A stretch of DNA of 64,000 nt from Nostoc sp. XA010 (GCF_020829625.1 NZ_JAIVFX010000026.1:29466-93465), one strand, 5' to 3'. Shown: positions 16,775 to 26,038, counted from the stretch's first letter. The notes: generated from the letters alone by a model not told the origin. A program made the numbers and translations.

Positions 16775-17028
16775 ATTTTACGTTTTCCATCTAACACACT
16801 CAAGAGAAGGGGCAGGGAGCAAGGGAAAAGAGTTTTCCCCTCTGCCTCTTTTAAATGCACAATTCCCCACTTCAGAGTTTTGCTCACAGGCATTAATTGT
16901 CTATTCTAGAAATAAGAGCATTTCATAACTCGGCACTACTGAATTAATGCTCAGAAATTATGTGTAAGTATATACGTCAACATTGCGGTATAGGAACTAC
17001 TGGCGATATCTAGTTTTAGGACAATGTA
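16775..17028. other. Intergenic gap with a G-rich/C-rich repeat
   Basis: AGGGGCAGGGAGCAAGGG is followed by TTTTCCCCTCTGCCTCTTTT, an imperfect hairpin with a T-run that may terminate psaK2. The rest is AT-rich promoter-like DNA before the protease gene. Confidence 0.45.
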
Positions 17029-18225
17029 ATGCAAACAAATTGGAAAATTGGGTCTTTATTTGGAATTCCCCTGTTTTTAGACCCGTTATGGTTTGTGATT
17101 TTAGGGTTGGCAACTCTTAACTTTGGGGTAGCTTATCAGGAATGGGGGCCTGTTATAGCTTGGAGTGCTGGAATAGTTATGGCACTGTTGCTATTTGGTT
17201 CGGTGTTGCTACATGAGTTGGGTCACAGCTTAGTAGCCCGATCGCAAGGCATTAGAGTTAATTCAATTACCTTATTTCTGTTTGGCGGGATTGCTGCTAT
17301 TGAAGAAGAATCTAAAACTCCTTTCAAAGCTTTTCAAGTAGCGATCGCTGGGCCTTTGGTGAGTATCGGACTATTTTTACTGCTCCAGCTAGTAACTATT
17401 GTGATACCTGATACTAGTCCACTCAGTGTCATGGTCGGAGATTTAGCGAGAATAAACTTGGTGGTAGCTCTATTTAACCTGATTCCCGGCTTACCTCTAG
17501 ATGGAGGGCAAGTATTAAAAGCAGCACTATGGCAAATAACAGGTAATCGTTTTCAAGCCGTACACTGGGCTGCAAGGGCTGGGCAAATTTTGGGTTACAG
17601 TGCGATCGCTTTAGGATTTGTTGTAGATTTTGTAACCAGAGAATTAGTACTTGGTTTGTGGATTGCGCTGTTAGGTTGGTTTGCTGTCCGCAACGCTAAT
17701 AGCTATGACAACATGACTACATTGCAAGAAAGCCTACTCAAAGTCGTGGCGGCTGATGCGATGACTCGTGACTTTCGGGTAATTGATGCCGATCAGACAT
17801 TGCGATCGTTTGCCGATTCATACCTGTTAGAAACCAATCCCTCACAGGTTTATTTTGCTGCTTCTGATGGACGTTACCGGGGTCTAGTTTCCATTGACGA
17901 TTTTCGTTTAACCCAAAGGAGTGAATGGGAAACCCAAACCTTACATAGCATTGTGCATCCCTTGACAGAAATACCCACTGTTGCTGAAGCAACAACGATA
18001 GCTGAGGTAATTAACAAGCTGGAAAATGAGCAGTTACCTCGAATTACCGTGTTGTCTCCGGCTGGTGCTGTCGCTGGTGTAATTGACCGGGGAGATATTG
18101 TAAGGGCGTTGGGACAAAAATTAAATTTGCGGGTAGCAGATGCTGAAATTAAACGGATCAAGGAAGAAGGAAGTTATTCGCCTGGGTTGCAACTAGCAGC
18201 ACTAGCGAAGTCAATTACAGATTAA
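17029..18225 (+). CDS. Site-2-protease-type intramembrane metalloprotease with CBS domains
   Basis: The 398-residue protein is an M50B zinc protease of the S2P/SpoIVFB type. Zinc ligands are in HELGHSLVA (about residue 63) and in the third-segment motif NLIPGLPLDGGQVL (about 150-163). About six membrane segments make up residues 1-220. The C-terminal 170 residues form a CBS pair (AADAMTRDFRVIDADQTL... and ...IPTVAEATTIAEVINKL). CBS pairs bind adenine nucleotides and may regulate cleavage. S2P enzymes release membrane-bound regulators such as anti-sigma factors. The substrate is unknown. Confidence 0.95.
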   Translation: MQTNWKIGSLFGIPLFLDPLWFVILGLATLNFGVAYQEWGPVIAWSAGIVMALLLFGSVLLHELGHSLVARSQGIRVNSITLFLFGGIAAIEEESKTPFKAFQVAIAGPLVSIGLFLLLQLVTIVIPDTSPLSVMVGDLARINLVVALFNLIPGLPLDGGQVLKAALWQITGNRFQAVHWAARAGQILGYSAIALGFVVDFVTRELVLGLWIALLGWFAVRNANSYDNMTTLQESLLKVVAADAMTRDFRVIDADQTLRSFADSYLLETNPSQVYFAASDGRYRGLVSIDDFRLTQRSEWETQTLHSIVHPLTEIPTVAEATTIAEVINKLENEQLPRITVLSPAGAVAGVIDRGDIVRALGQKLNLRVADAEIKRIKEEGSYSPGLQLAALAKSITD

Positions 18226-18318
18226 ATGTCATACCCTTGTCATAGTTTTGCAATAGATTCGTCAAAAGCTTGTGTGATATTTAATTTGGTATTTGGTTAC
18301 AAAATGCTTTTTTTGGGT

Positions 18319-18346
18319 AAAAGGTAGGATTTCCTACCTTTTTTAT
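18319..18346 (+). terminator. Rho-independent terminator after the S2P gene
   Basis: AAAAGGTAGGA and TTTCCTACCTTTT form a strong stem followed by a long T-run. It is a classic intrinsic terminator, and works in both directions given the A-run on the other side. Confidence 0.85.
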
Positions 18347-18370
18347 TTTTTAAATTAACGTGAATTCGAT

Positions 18371-18450
18371 AAACCTCTCCCTGCCTTCAAGTCTTTCCCT
18401 CTCGGACTCGGAGAGGGACGGTTTTACGTAGTAAAACCAGGGAGAGGTTT
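18371..18450. repeat. 80-bp three-stem inverted element
   Basis: The outer arms AAACCTCTCCCTG (18371-18383) and CAGGGAGAGGTTT (18438-18450) are perfect 13-bp complements. Inside are two further hairpins: TCCCTCTC/GAGAGGGA (18396-18418) and GTTTTAC/GTAAAAC (18421-18437). The whole folds as a three-way junction. It looks like a small palindromic interspersed element sitting between a terminator and der. Confidence 0.7.
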
Positions 18451-18554
18451 CTTTGACATCGCTTCAGATGATTAGAAAGTTATTAAAACTTCCAGTTTAA
18501 AAAGAGTAAAATGTAAGTACGTGATATACTACGTCTCTCACTTACCCTGGTTTT

Positions 18555-19925
18555 ATGGCACTGCCAATTGTTGCAATTATCGGACGCCCAAATGTGGGCA
18601 AATCCACCCTGGTTAATCGACTCGCCGGGGAACAAACGGCGATTGTCCATGATGAACCGGGAGTGACACGCGATCGCACCTATCTACCAGCTTTCTGGAA
18701 TGGTCGTGAATTTTTGGTGGTAGACACTGGTGGTTTAGTTTTTAACGATGACACCGAATTTTTACCACTGATTCGCCAACAGGCAATGACAGCCCTTGCA
18801 GAAGCGTGTGGCGCTATTTTTGTCGTAGATGGTCAAACAGGCCCCACCTCGGCAGATTTAGAAATAGCCGAATGGATGCGCCAACAACCCCTACCTGTGC
18901 TACTAGCTGTAAATAAATGTGAATCTCCAGACCAAGGCTTAATGCAAGCTGCCGAGTTTTGGGAATTGGGATTGGGCGAACCTTACCCCATCTCCGCGAT
19001 TCATGGAAGTGGCACAGGAGAATTACTCGACGAGTTAGTTAACCACATACCTGCTATTGAAGACATCCCAGACACGAATGAAATCAAAGTAGCAATTGTG
19101 GGACGCCCGAATGTAGGCAAATCGAGCTTACTGAATTCTTTTGTCGGGGAAGAAAGGGCAATTGTCAGCCCAATTTCTGGCACAACCCGCGATGCTATTG
19201 ATACCGTCATTGAACGAGAGGGGCAAACCTACCGTTTGATTGACACCGCAGGCATTCGCAAAAAGAAACACATCGAATACGGCACAGAATTCTTTAGTAT
19301 TAACCGTGCTTTCAAAGCGATTCGCCGTGCTGACGTGGTTTTATTAGTAATAGACGCCGTTGATGGAGTCACTGAGCAAGACCAAAAATTAGCTGGGCGG
19401 ATTATCGAAGAAGGTCGAGCTTGCATCATCGTCGTTAATAAGTGGGATGCTGTCGAAAAAGACTCTTACACAATCTACGATTACGAAAAAACTCTGCAAT
19501 CACGGTTACATTTTACCGAATGGGCAGAAACAATTTTTGTGAGTGCCTTGTCAGGACAACGGGTAGAGAAAATTCTCGAATTGGTGAAAACTGCGGCTGA
19601 ATCACACAAACGCCGTGTCAGTACATCAGTTATTAACGAAGTCTTAACAGATGCTGTTAGCTGGCATTCACCGCCAGCATCCCGTGGTGGGCGTCAGGGC
19701 AAGATTTATTATGGTACACAAGTAAGTAGCCAACCACCAACGATCGCTCTATTTGTAAATGATTCCAAACGGTTCAACGACAACTACCGCCGCTACATTG
19801 AACGCCAATTCCGGCAACAGCTAGGATTTAAAGGCACACCAATTATCTTACTGTGGCGGAGCAAAAAAGTCCGTGATGCCGAAATTGGTAATGTTAATAG
19901 AGCAACTCGCGTCAAAATAAGTTAG
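18555..19925 (+). CDS. der: Ribosome-assembly GTPase Der (EngA)
   Basis: Der is a double-GTPase needed for 50S ribosome assembly. The 456-residue product has two G domains, each with a P-loop (GRPNVGKST near residue 10 and GRPNVGKSS near 185), DTGG/DTAG switches, and NKCE / NKWD specificity motifs. A KH-like domain follows at the C-terminus (RRVSTSVINEVL ... GTPIILLWRSKK). ATG 18555 is clear. It carries its own terminator downstream, so it is probably monocistronic. Confidence 0.98.
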   Translation: MALPIVAIIGRPNVGKSTLVNRLAGEQTAIVHDEPGVTRDRTYLPAFWNGREFLVVDTGGLVFNDDTEFLPLIRQQAMTALAEACGAIFVVDGQTGPTSADLEIAEWMRQQPLPVLLAVNKCESPDQGLMQAAEFWELGLGEPYPISAIHGSGTGELLDELVNHIPAIEDIPDTNEIKVAIVGRPNVGKSSLLNSFVGEERAIVSPISGTTRDAIDTVIEREGQTYRLIDTAGIRKKKHIEYGTEFFSINRAFKAIRRADVVLLVIDAVDGVTEQDQKLAGRIIEEGRACIIVVNKWDAVEKDSYTIYDYEKTLQSRLHFTEWAETIFVSALSGQRVEKILELVKTAAESHKRRVSTSVINEVLTDAVSWHSPPASRGGRQGKIYYGTQVSSQPPTIALFVNDSKRFNDNYRRYIERQFRQQLGFKGTPIILLWRSKKVRDAEIGNVNRATRVKIS

Positions 19926-19935
19926 GAGACAAGAG

Positions 19936-19961
19936 AGACGCGATTGATCGCGTCTTTTTTA
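19936..19961 (+). terminator. Rho-independent terminator after der
   Basis: AGACGCGA, loop TTGA, TCGCGTCT, then a T-run. It is a strong intrinsic terminator. Confidence 0.9.
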
Positions 19962-20065
19962 TAGGAGTTATGAGTTAAAGCCAAAATTGCTATTTTTAAG
20001 CCTATGTCAACATAATAGGTTAACCCAGAAGTCAAAACTCCTAACTCCTAACTCCTAACTTTCAA

Positions 20066-20983
20066 ATGGATTTATTACGATCGCTGCCACTTGGACTTTA
20101 TTTAGAACAACCCCAAACTTGGCTGCATAAAATCGATCCGCGAGTCAAGTTCGCCTGGTTGATGAGCTTTTTAACAAGCTATGTTTTAGCTAACAACTTT
20201 TGGCGGGTGCTGCTGGTAGTAATATTGATTCTTGCCACCTTAATTGCCAGAATTCCTCGCCGAGTATGGCAGCAGCAAATGGGTTGGCTATTAATGCTAT
20301 CGTTTTTTGTCTTAGCGATCGGAGCCATCAGTCCTGATGCAATGGGTGTAGATTATCAGCCACGCCTTCCAACTAATGAACAAATATTAACCCAGCCAGT
20401 AAATTCCAAAAATATTGTTCAAGAGCCAGCAAGTAATAGCAAATACAGCTATGTGCTATTTCACAAAGGCCCAGTCAAAGTAACTCGCCGCTCCTTGGAT
20501 TTGGCTGTACGTTTGAGTACAATTATATTTACCGTAATTTACAGCACCAACCTTTATCTGCTGACAACCGCGCCAGAAGAAATCACATCTGGCATAGAAA
20601 GTCTAATGCAACCCTTGAGACGCTTCAAGTTGCCTGTTACCGAAATTGCTTTAACTTTAACCTTATCCTTGCGCTTTATTCCCCTGGTTTTAGAAGAAGT
20701 GCAAAACTTATTTCGCTCCGTGATGACAAGGGCAATTAATTGGAAAAAGCTAGGATTGAAAGGAGGATTCAAAGTTTGGATGACAGTCGCAGAGAGACTG
20801 TTAGAAAATCTGCTCTTACGAGCTGATCAAATGGCGAATGCAATGATGGTACGGGGTTTTACCAGTCCCAATGAGCATAGAGTGCAGTGGCATGACTTAC
20901 GATTTAAAGGGCGTGACTGGCTTGCGATCGCAACTTTAATTTTATTCTGGGGAATACGGCTAGCTATAGGAACTCAGGTCTAA
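20066..20983 (+). CDS. EcfT/CbiQ-type energy-coupling factor transmembrane protein
   Basis: The 305-residue membrane protein has about five to six helices. Its C-terminal half holds coupling helices with signature Ala-Arg-Gly-like motifs (here RADQMANAMMVRGFTS, the ARG motif region that contacts the EcfA ATPases). N-terminal HKIDPRVKFAWLM is the usual CbiQ entry. ECF modules import vitamins or metals with a separate S-component. No ATPase or S-component gene is adjacent, so the substrate is unknown. It ends 22 bases before the chorismate-enzyme gene, suggesting co-transcription. Confidence 0.9.
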   Translation: MDLLRSLPLGLYLEQPQTWLHKIDPRVKFAWLMSFLTSYVLANNFWRVLLVVILILATLIARIPRRVWQQQMGWLLMLSFFVLAIGAISPDAMGVDYQPRLPTNEQILTQPVNSKNIVQEPASNSKYSYVLFHKGPVKVTRRSLDLAVRLSTIIFTVIYSTNLYLLTTAPEEITSGIESLMQPLRRFKLPVTEIALTLTLSLRFIPLVLEEVQNLFRSVMTRAINWKKLGLKGGFKVWMTVAERLLENLLLRADQMANAMMVRGFTSPNEHRVQWHDLRFKGRDWLAIATLILFWGIRLAIGTQV

Positions 20984-21005
20984 TTTTGCAACGCTTATAA
21001 ACAGT

Positions 21006-22553
21006 ATGATCAAGGCTTGGTATTGGCGATCGCTACCCTTAGAAAAGCGCACAGGTTCGAAAGTTTTTGCTGCTCTTTTTCACTCCACCTCCGCACCGGG
21101 AATTGCTACCCTACTGGAAAGTCCCTACCCAACGCCAATAGATCATCCCCAACTCAGCCGATATTCTATCTGTGCAGGCGCTCCTCGCCTAGTTGATGGC
21201 ATCCCCCAGATGTGGACACCAAAAGTAGGAGAAGTTTTTCCCTTCTTAGAAAAGTTGTTACAGCAAGGGGTAGGGAGAGATGAGGTGGATGAGAAGGATG
21301 AGGTAGTATTTTCTTCCCCTGCTCCCCCTGCTTCCCCGTCTCCCCATCTCCCCTTCACAGGCGGTTGGTTGGGTTGGGTAGGCTATGATGTGGCATGGGA
21401 AATTGAACAGCTACCACGTCATAAAATTGATCCCCTACCATTTCCCATAGTTTTTTGGTATGAACCAGACTGTTTTGCCGTTTTAGATCACGCGCAACAA
21501 ATTCTTTGGCTAGCCGCCAGTGATGCAAGTGGACTTGATGAATTACAAAAGAAGTTAGTAAAGAAAGATGCAGAGAAAGAATTCTCGGTGTCTCCCCGTC
21601 CCCACGTCCCCGTGTCTTCTTCACCTCCTCTGTTTTTGACATCGCAAGCAGATTATGAAACATCTGTAAACCAGGCGAAAAAATATATTCAAGCTGGAGA
21701 CATCTTTCAGACAAATCTTTCATTGCGATTTCAAGCGTCTACATCGGCTTCTGGTTGGGAAATTTACCAAGCCTTGCAAAAAATCAATCCTTCGCCTTTT
21801 GCCAGCTATTGGCAAACGCCTTGGGGAGAAGTGATCAGTTGTTCGCCGGAACGGTTAGTAATGTTGCAAAATCGGCAAGCCGAAACCAGACCGATCGCCG
21901 GGACGCGATCGCGTGGTGTCACTCCAGAACAAGATATGCAACTGGCACAAGATTTACTCAGCAACACCAAAGAACGTGCAGAACACATCATGCTGGTGGA
22001 CTTGGAACGCAATGATTTAGGGCGAGTTTGTGAATGGGGAACGGTTACAGTTGACGAATTGCTAACAATTGAGCGATATAGCCATGTGATGCATCTTGTC
22101 AGCAACATCAAAGGTACTTTAAAAGGCGAATACACTCCCATTGATTTGATTCGCGCCACGTTTCCAGGTGGCACAATCACAGGTTGTCCCAAAGTCCGTT
22201 GCATGGAAATTATCGAAGAACTAGAACCCGTGCGGCGCAGCTTGTTCTACGGTTCCTGCGGCTATTTAGATTGGCGTGGTCATTTAGATTTAAATATCTT
22301 AATCCGCACCCTGCTACTAGCCCCAGTGTCTCAAGAAGCAGGGGGAGCAGGGGAGGCAGGGGAGGCAGGAGGAGTAAATTTTTCTTTATTTCGCCACTCA
22401 AGACACATCCCTCACCACTCAGCACTCAACATTGTCTGGGGACAAGTTGGCGCGGGAATTGTCGCAGACAGTGATCCTGAGAAAGAATGGTATGAATCTC
22501 TGCACAAAGCCCAGGCACAACTGGCAGCACTGAAAATGTTAGATAGGGAATAG
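21006..22553 (+). CDS. Chorismate-utilising enzyme, aminodeoxychorismate/anthranilate synthase component I type
   Basis: The 515-residue protein has the TrpE/PabB chorismate-binding domain: IQAGDIFQTNLSLRF, SCSPERLV, ETRPIAGTRSRG, AEHIMLVDLERNDLGRVC, VMHLVSNIKG and TFPGGTITGCPKVRCMEII. It most resembles aminodeoxychorismate synthase (folate pathway), consistent with the N-terminal GGWLGWVGYD segment, but anthranilate synthase cannot be excluded. Three segments do not look native: about residues 88-117, 194-209 and 440-475 are encoded by C-rich or G-rich short repeats like those in nearby spacers. The reading frame survives all three. Confidence 0.9.
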   Translation: MIKAWYWRSLPLEKRTGSKVFAALFHSTSAPGIATLLESPYPTPIDHPQLSRYSICAGAPRLVDGIPQMWTPKVGEVFPFLEKLLQQGVGRDEVDEKDEVVFSSPAPPASPSPHLPFTGGWLGWVGYDVAWEIEQLPRHKIDPLPFPIVFWYEPDCFAVLDHAQQILWLAASDASGLDELQKKLVKKDAEKEFSVSPRPHVPVSSSPPLFLTSQADYETSVNQAKKYIQAGDIFQTNLSLRFQASTSASGWEIYQALQKINPSPFASYWQTPWGEVISCSPERLVMLQNRQAETRPIAGTRSRGVTPEQDMQLAQDLLSNTKERAEHIMLVDLERNDLGRVCEWGTVTVDELLTIERYSHVMHLVSNIKGTLKGEYTPIDLIRATFPGGTITGCPKVRCMEIIEELEPVRRSLFYGSCGYLDWRGHLDLNILIRTLLLAPVSQEAGGAGEAGEAGGVNFSLFRHSRHIPHHSALNIVWGQVGAGIVADSDPEKEWYESLHKAQAQLAALKMLDRE

Positions 22554-23144
22554 GGAAAGAGCAGGCGAAAGTTCTCTAATTTTTAATTTTTAATTTTTAA
22601 TTGATTTCTCCCCACTCCCAATTTTGTGCCATTCAGCCATAGTTGTGGCAGTATGGAAAGAAGTTGAAAAGTTAGCTGTTGCCGTTGGGAATTTCAAAGG
22701 GTGTTTTCCCTTACCACGCTAAACTTTCAACAGGAGGGTCAGGACTGTTTTATGCCTTGTGCCGCCAGGTTGGTGTATTTGAGTCACCAAAGCATACGGT
22801 TATATCTATCGACAAGCCTCTACTCTTCGAGTCTACGCTTCGCGTGTCATGTTGTACCATTTCGCTTCACTACCACTAGTACAGGTCGGCGGAAATCAAC
22901 TTACCATTAAATTAGAACCGGAAAGCGCAAAATTAAAACCTTTTGACTTTTGACTCTTGACTTTTGACTTCCGCCTTGCGGTACTAGCTTCATCTGCCCA
23001 TTAGAAACTAGATCAAGGTCTTCGCAACCGCAGTTTTGCATTTTAAGGAAATATTCTGACGAATGTTGGTATTATCGTCTGAATGTTTGGAATTCACTGC
23101 GAAAAGATATACATACTCCACCTTGACTACACCTTGACTCTTAA
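22554..23144. repeat. Repeat-rich spacer before pipX
   Basis: The stretch holds a TTTTTAA heptamer run near 22580-22600, a CGACAAGCCTCTACTCTTCGAGTCTACGC segment near 22809-22838 (related to 32719-32743), an ACTAGTAC motif at about 22874, and a CTTTTGACTTTTGACTCTTGACTTTTGACTTCCGCC-GCGGTACTAG repeat near 22938-22987. Two short overlapping reading frames at 22679-22910 have no family character. The pipX promoter should lie in the last 100 bases. Confidence 0.5.
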
Positions 23145-23423
23145 ATGAATCCAGAAAACGCAGAAACTTACATAAACCATCCAACTTGGGGTTTACTTTA
23201 CAAAATCTGTATGGTTGATGAAAACCAGGATTTGTTCACTACACTTTATGCCCAGCGCTTGTTTTTTTTGGTTGCAAATGACGTTAAAGGTGTTAAATTC
23301 CAGTCTCTAGGACGTACTGAGGCGAGAATGATGTTGGAAAATCGCTTACGTACCCTGCGGCGCAGTGGACAATCTCAGGAGTACGATCAGCTTCAGAGTG
23401 TTTTCCAACGCACCTTCCAATGA
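23145..23423 (+). CDS. pipX: PII-interacting protein X
   Basis: PipX swaps between the signalling protein PII and the nitrogen regulator NtcA, which it co-activates when 2-oxoglutarate is high. The 92-residue product has the typical start MNPENAETYINHPTWGLLYKIC, a Tudor-like N-terminal domain and two C-terminal helices (GRTEARMMLENRLRTLRR). ATG 23145 is clear. Its stop overlaps the next start (ATGA), so pipX and pipY are translationally coupled, the known cyanobacterial arrangement. Confidence 0.97.
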   Translation: MNPENAETYINHPTWGLLYKICMVDENQDLFTTLYAQRLFFLVANDVKGVKFQSLGRTEARMMLENRLRTLRRSGQSQEYDQLQSVFQRTFQ

Positions 23424-24088
23424 GCAGTTCGATTTCCGAACGTATTGTTTCCATTCGTTCCTCCCTGCCAACTTCAGTCAAATTGATTGCTGTTAGCAAG
23501 CAAGTTCCTGCCCAGGCCATTCGGTCTGCCTATGCCGCAGGAATTCGTGATTTTGCAGAGAGTCGTATCCAAGAAGCCGCCAGCAAACAAGCCGAGTTGC
23601 AAGACTTACCGGATATTACCTGGCACTTTATTGGACATTTGCAAAGCAATAAAGCCAAAAAAGCTATTGAACAATTCCCTTGGATTCACTCCGTCGATAA
23701 TTTGAAGCTGGCACAGCGTTTAGATCAATTGGCACAACAGCTAGGAGTGAGTCCCCAGGTTTGCCTGCAAGTGAAAATTCTCCCCGATCCCAACAAATCT
23801 GGTTGGAGTGTGCCAGAACTTTTGGCTGATTTACCCACACTCAATCAATACAAAAATTTACAAATTCAAGGTTTGATGACAATTCCACCTTCAGGATTAA
23901 ATGATCCGGAAATTTTGAATGCATTTAATCTCAATCGTGAGCTAGCAAAGAAAATCCAGGAGCAGAACTGGTCACACATTAAAATGCAGCACTTGTCTAT
24001 GGGTATGTCAGGCGACTACGAACTGGCAGTGCAAGCAGGTGCAACGATGGTACGATTAGGAACAATATTGTTTGGCGATCGCTCTTAG
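23420..24088 (+). CDS. pipY: PipY, YggS-family PLP-binding homeostasis protein
   Basis: This is a 222-residue PLP-binding TIM barrel of the YggS/PROSC family, involved in vitamin B6 and amino/keto acid balance. The PLP Lys lies in LIAVSKQVPAQAIR near residue 26, and the phosphate-binding region is near the C-terminus (MGMSGDYELAVQAGATMVRLGTILFG as separate motifs). WHFIGHLQSNKAKK is the conserved central motif. It overlaps pipX by four bases. PipY and PipX are functionally linked in nitrogen regulation in cyanobacteria (known). Confidence 0.97.
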   Translation: MSSSISERIVSIRSSLPTSVKLIAVSKQVPAQAIRSAYAAGIRDFAESRIQEAASKQAELQDLPDITWHFIGHLQSNKAKKAIEQFPWIHSVDNLKLAQRLDQLAQQLGVSPQVCLQVKILPDPNKSGWSVPELLADLPTLNQYKNLQIQGLMTIPPSGLNDPEILNAFNLNRELAKKIQEQNWSHIKMQHLSMGMSGDYELAVQAGATMVRLGTILFGDRS

Positions 24089-24329
24089 CCTTTGATTATC
24101 AGCCTTGCTCTTAAGTATTAATAGAGATCAGGATTTGATGACAAGAATTTTGTAACAAACTGGTGCAATTAGAAACAAAGGATATAGTATTGACAAGAGC
24201 AATCGCTAAGGAAAAATGGGGTAAAAAGAGCTTTCCTTCGGACAAACCTTAGGATATAATCTTGACTCATTATTATGTTTAGGCGATGCACAGACCTTTG
24301 CAAGAAGTGTCAGTTCATCGCCAAAACTA

Positions 24330-24369
24330 GTAGTATGGGTTACAAGTAGCAGTATACTTGCTGTAGTAT
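24330..24369 (+). promoter_or_regulatory. Candidate NtcA-type promoter upstream of sepF
   Basis: GTA-N8-TAC at 24330-24343 matches the NtcA consensus. It is followed after 20 bases by TAGTAT (24364-24369), a TAN3T -10 box; the usual spacing is about 22. The site partly coincides with an ACTAGTA repeat motif, so a chance match is possible. If real, sepF has its own nitrogen-responsive promoter. Confidence 0.35.
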
Positions 24370-24452
24370 CCACCGATGTAGCGATTCCTCCTACTCAATC
24401 AATCCTAAGCCAAGTCAATATAGGCTATTCGCACCAGGAGAGTACACAGACA

Positions 24453-25055
24453 ATGAACAATATCTTTTCCAAACTCAGAGACTTTGTGGGTCTAAATGAG
24501 CAAGTTGAATACGAGTATTACGAAGAAGAACCAGATAGAGATAATAATTACCAAAATCTGTATCAGCAAGAAAATCCCCAACCACCAGCACCACAGGAAA
24601 GCCCAGCCGCTCAAAATCGACGCTGGCGGGAACCAGTGCCTACAATGGGAGATGATATCGCAGCAGGTTCAAAGCCAATGGGGAATGTGATTGGTATGCC
24701 AGGAGCAATTAACGGAATTTCGGAAGTTTTAGTACTCGAACCACGCACCTTTGAAGAAATGCCCCAGGCAATTCAAGCGCTGCGAGAACGCAAGTCAGTG
24801 GTATTAAATCTGACAATCATGGACCCAGATCAAGCTCAACGAGCAGTAGATTTTGTTGCAGGTGGTACTTACGCACTAGATGGACATCAAGAGCGCATCG
24901 GTGAAAGCATCTTCTTGTTTACGCCAAGCTGTGTCCAAGTTAGCACCCAAGGTGGCGTTCTTCATGAAGTACCGCAACCGCCAGCACGTCCTTCTCGTCC
25001 TACAGGTTCTCCAACTCAAACCTGGGGCAACGAAACGAACCGGATGGCACAATAA
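24453..25055 (+). CDS. sepF: Cell division protein SepF
   Basis: SepF bends and anchors FtsZ filaments at the division site. The 200-residue product has an N-terminal amphipathic membrane-binding helix (FSKLRDFVGLN), an acidic and Pro-rich linker, and the SepF core (VLVLEPRTFEEMPQAIQALRERKSVVLNLT..MDPDQAQRAVDFVAGGTYALDGHQERIGESIFLFTP, as motifs). It lies in the conserved pipX-pipY-sepF-proC cluster. The 364-base gap upstream suggests an independent promoter. ATG 24453 follows CAGGAGAG. Confidence 0.97.
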   Translation: MNNIFSKLRDFVGLNEQVEYEYYEEEPDRDNNYQNLYQQENPQPPAPQESPAAQNRRWREPVPTMGDDIAAGSKPMGNVIGMPGAINGISEVLVLEPRTFEEMPQAIQALRERKSVVLNLTIMDPDQAQRAVDFVAGGTYALDGHQERIGESIFLFTPSCVQVSTQGGVLHEVPQPPARPSRPTGSPTQTWGNETNRMAQ

Positions 25056-25161
25056 AGTTAAATTAGTTGTTAGTCCTTTGTCCTTTGTGATTAGTCCTGG
25101 GTTTTGATAATAGTGACAAATGACAAAGGACAACCGACTAATGACAGATGACAAACGATCG

Positions 25162-25980
25162 ATGACTATAAAATTTGGCTTAATTGGTGGTGGGGTAATG
25201 GGAGAAGCGCTCTTATCCCGCCTTATTGCGCGTGGAATTTATCAATCATCAGAAGTCATAGTTAGCGAGCCGCTATCTTCACGCCTAGATTTTTTAAAAC
25301 AGCAATATAATGTTGCTGTGACTACAGATAATAGCGAGGTTTTCGCCCAAGTCAAAGAAGTTGTCTTTTTGGCAGTAAAACCGCAGGTGTTTAGCGCGAT
25401 CGCTCAAGAATTAACAGATATTGATATTCTTAATAAAGAACACTCACCCCTAATCATTTCCATATTAGCGGGTGTGCCTTTGAGTCAGCTAGAAGCTGCA
25501 TTTGTGCAATTGCCAGTTATTAGAGCAATGCCCAACACCCCAGCAACAGTGGGAGCAGGAATTACCGCCATTTGTTCAGGTGCATACACCAATGCCAAGC
25601 ACCACCAAATAGCACAGCAAGTTTTTTCTGCTGTGGGAGAAGTCGTGGAAGTCTCAGAAGGGCTGATGGATGCAGTCACAGGGCTATCTGGGAGCGGCCC
25701 CGCTTACGTGGCACTACTAGTAGAAGCACTTGCAGATGGCGGAGTATCCGCAGGTTTACCTAGAGCAATTGCCAATCAACTAGCATTGCAAACCGTACTA
25801 GGAACAGCGAAACTGTTACATGAAACCAAAATGCACCCAGCAGAACTTAAAGATCGCGTTACCAGTCCCGGTGGTACAACCATTGCGGGGATTGCCAAAC
25901 TGGAACAGGCAGGATTTCGTTCAGCTTTAATAGAAGCAGTCAAAGCTGCCACAGAGCGATCGCAAGAGCTGGGAAAATAA
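25162..25980 (+). CDS. proC: Pyrroline-5-carboxylate reductase
   Basis: ProC reduces pyrroline-5-carboxylate to proline with NAD(P)H. The core shows GLIGGGVMGEALL (dinucleotide motif), FLAVKPQ, AMPNTPATVGAG and the C-terminal SGSGPAYVALLVEALADGG and TSPGGTTIAGI signatures. ATG 25162 gives 272 residues. Two earlier in-frame ATGs (25120, 25141) add 14 residues encoded by TGACAAA-type repeats, so these are probably not native. It is the last gene of the pipX cluster here. Confidence 0.96.
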   Translation: MTIKFGLIGGGVMGEALLSRLIARGIYQSSEVIVSEPLSSRLDFLKQQYNVAVTTDNSEVFAQVKEVVFLAVKPQVFSAIAQELTDIDILNKEHSPLIISILAGVPLSQLEAAFVQLPVIRAMPNTPATVGAGITAICSGAYTNAKHHQIAQQVFSAVGEVVEVSEGLMDAVTGLSGSGPAYVALLVEALADGGVSAGLPRAIANQLALQTVLGTAKLLHETKMHPAELKDRVTSPGGTTIAGIAKLEQAGFRSALIEAVKAATERSQELGK

Positions 25981-25984
25981 TAAA

Positions 25985-26038
25985 GAGTCATTAGTCATTG
26001 GTCATTTGCAAAAGACCAATGACCAATGACTAATAACG
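25985..26038. repeat. Heptamer inverted repeat after proC
   Basis: GTCATTAGTCATTGGTCATTTG is followed by CCAATGACCAATGACTAATAAC. The arms are complementary and form a hairpin directly after the proC stop, likely ending transcription. Confidence 0.6.

Noticed and set aside
22679..22910. Two overlapping frames of 66-69 residues
   Set aside because: No start context or family, and repeat-derived sequence (CGACAAGCCTCTAC).
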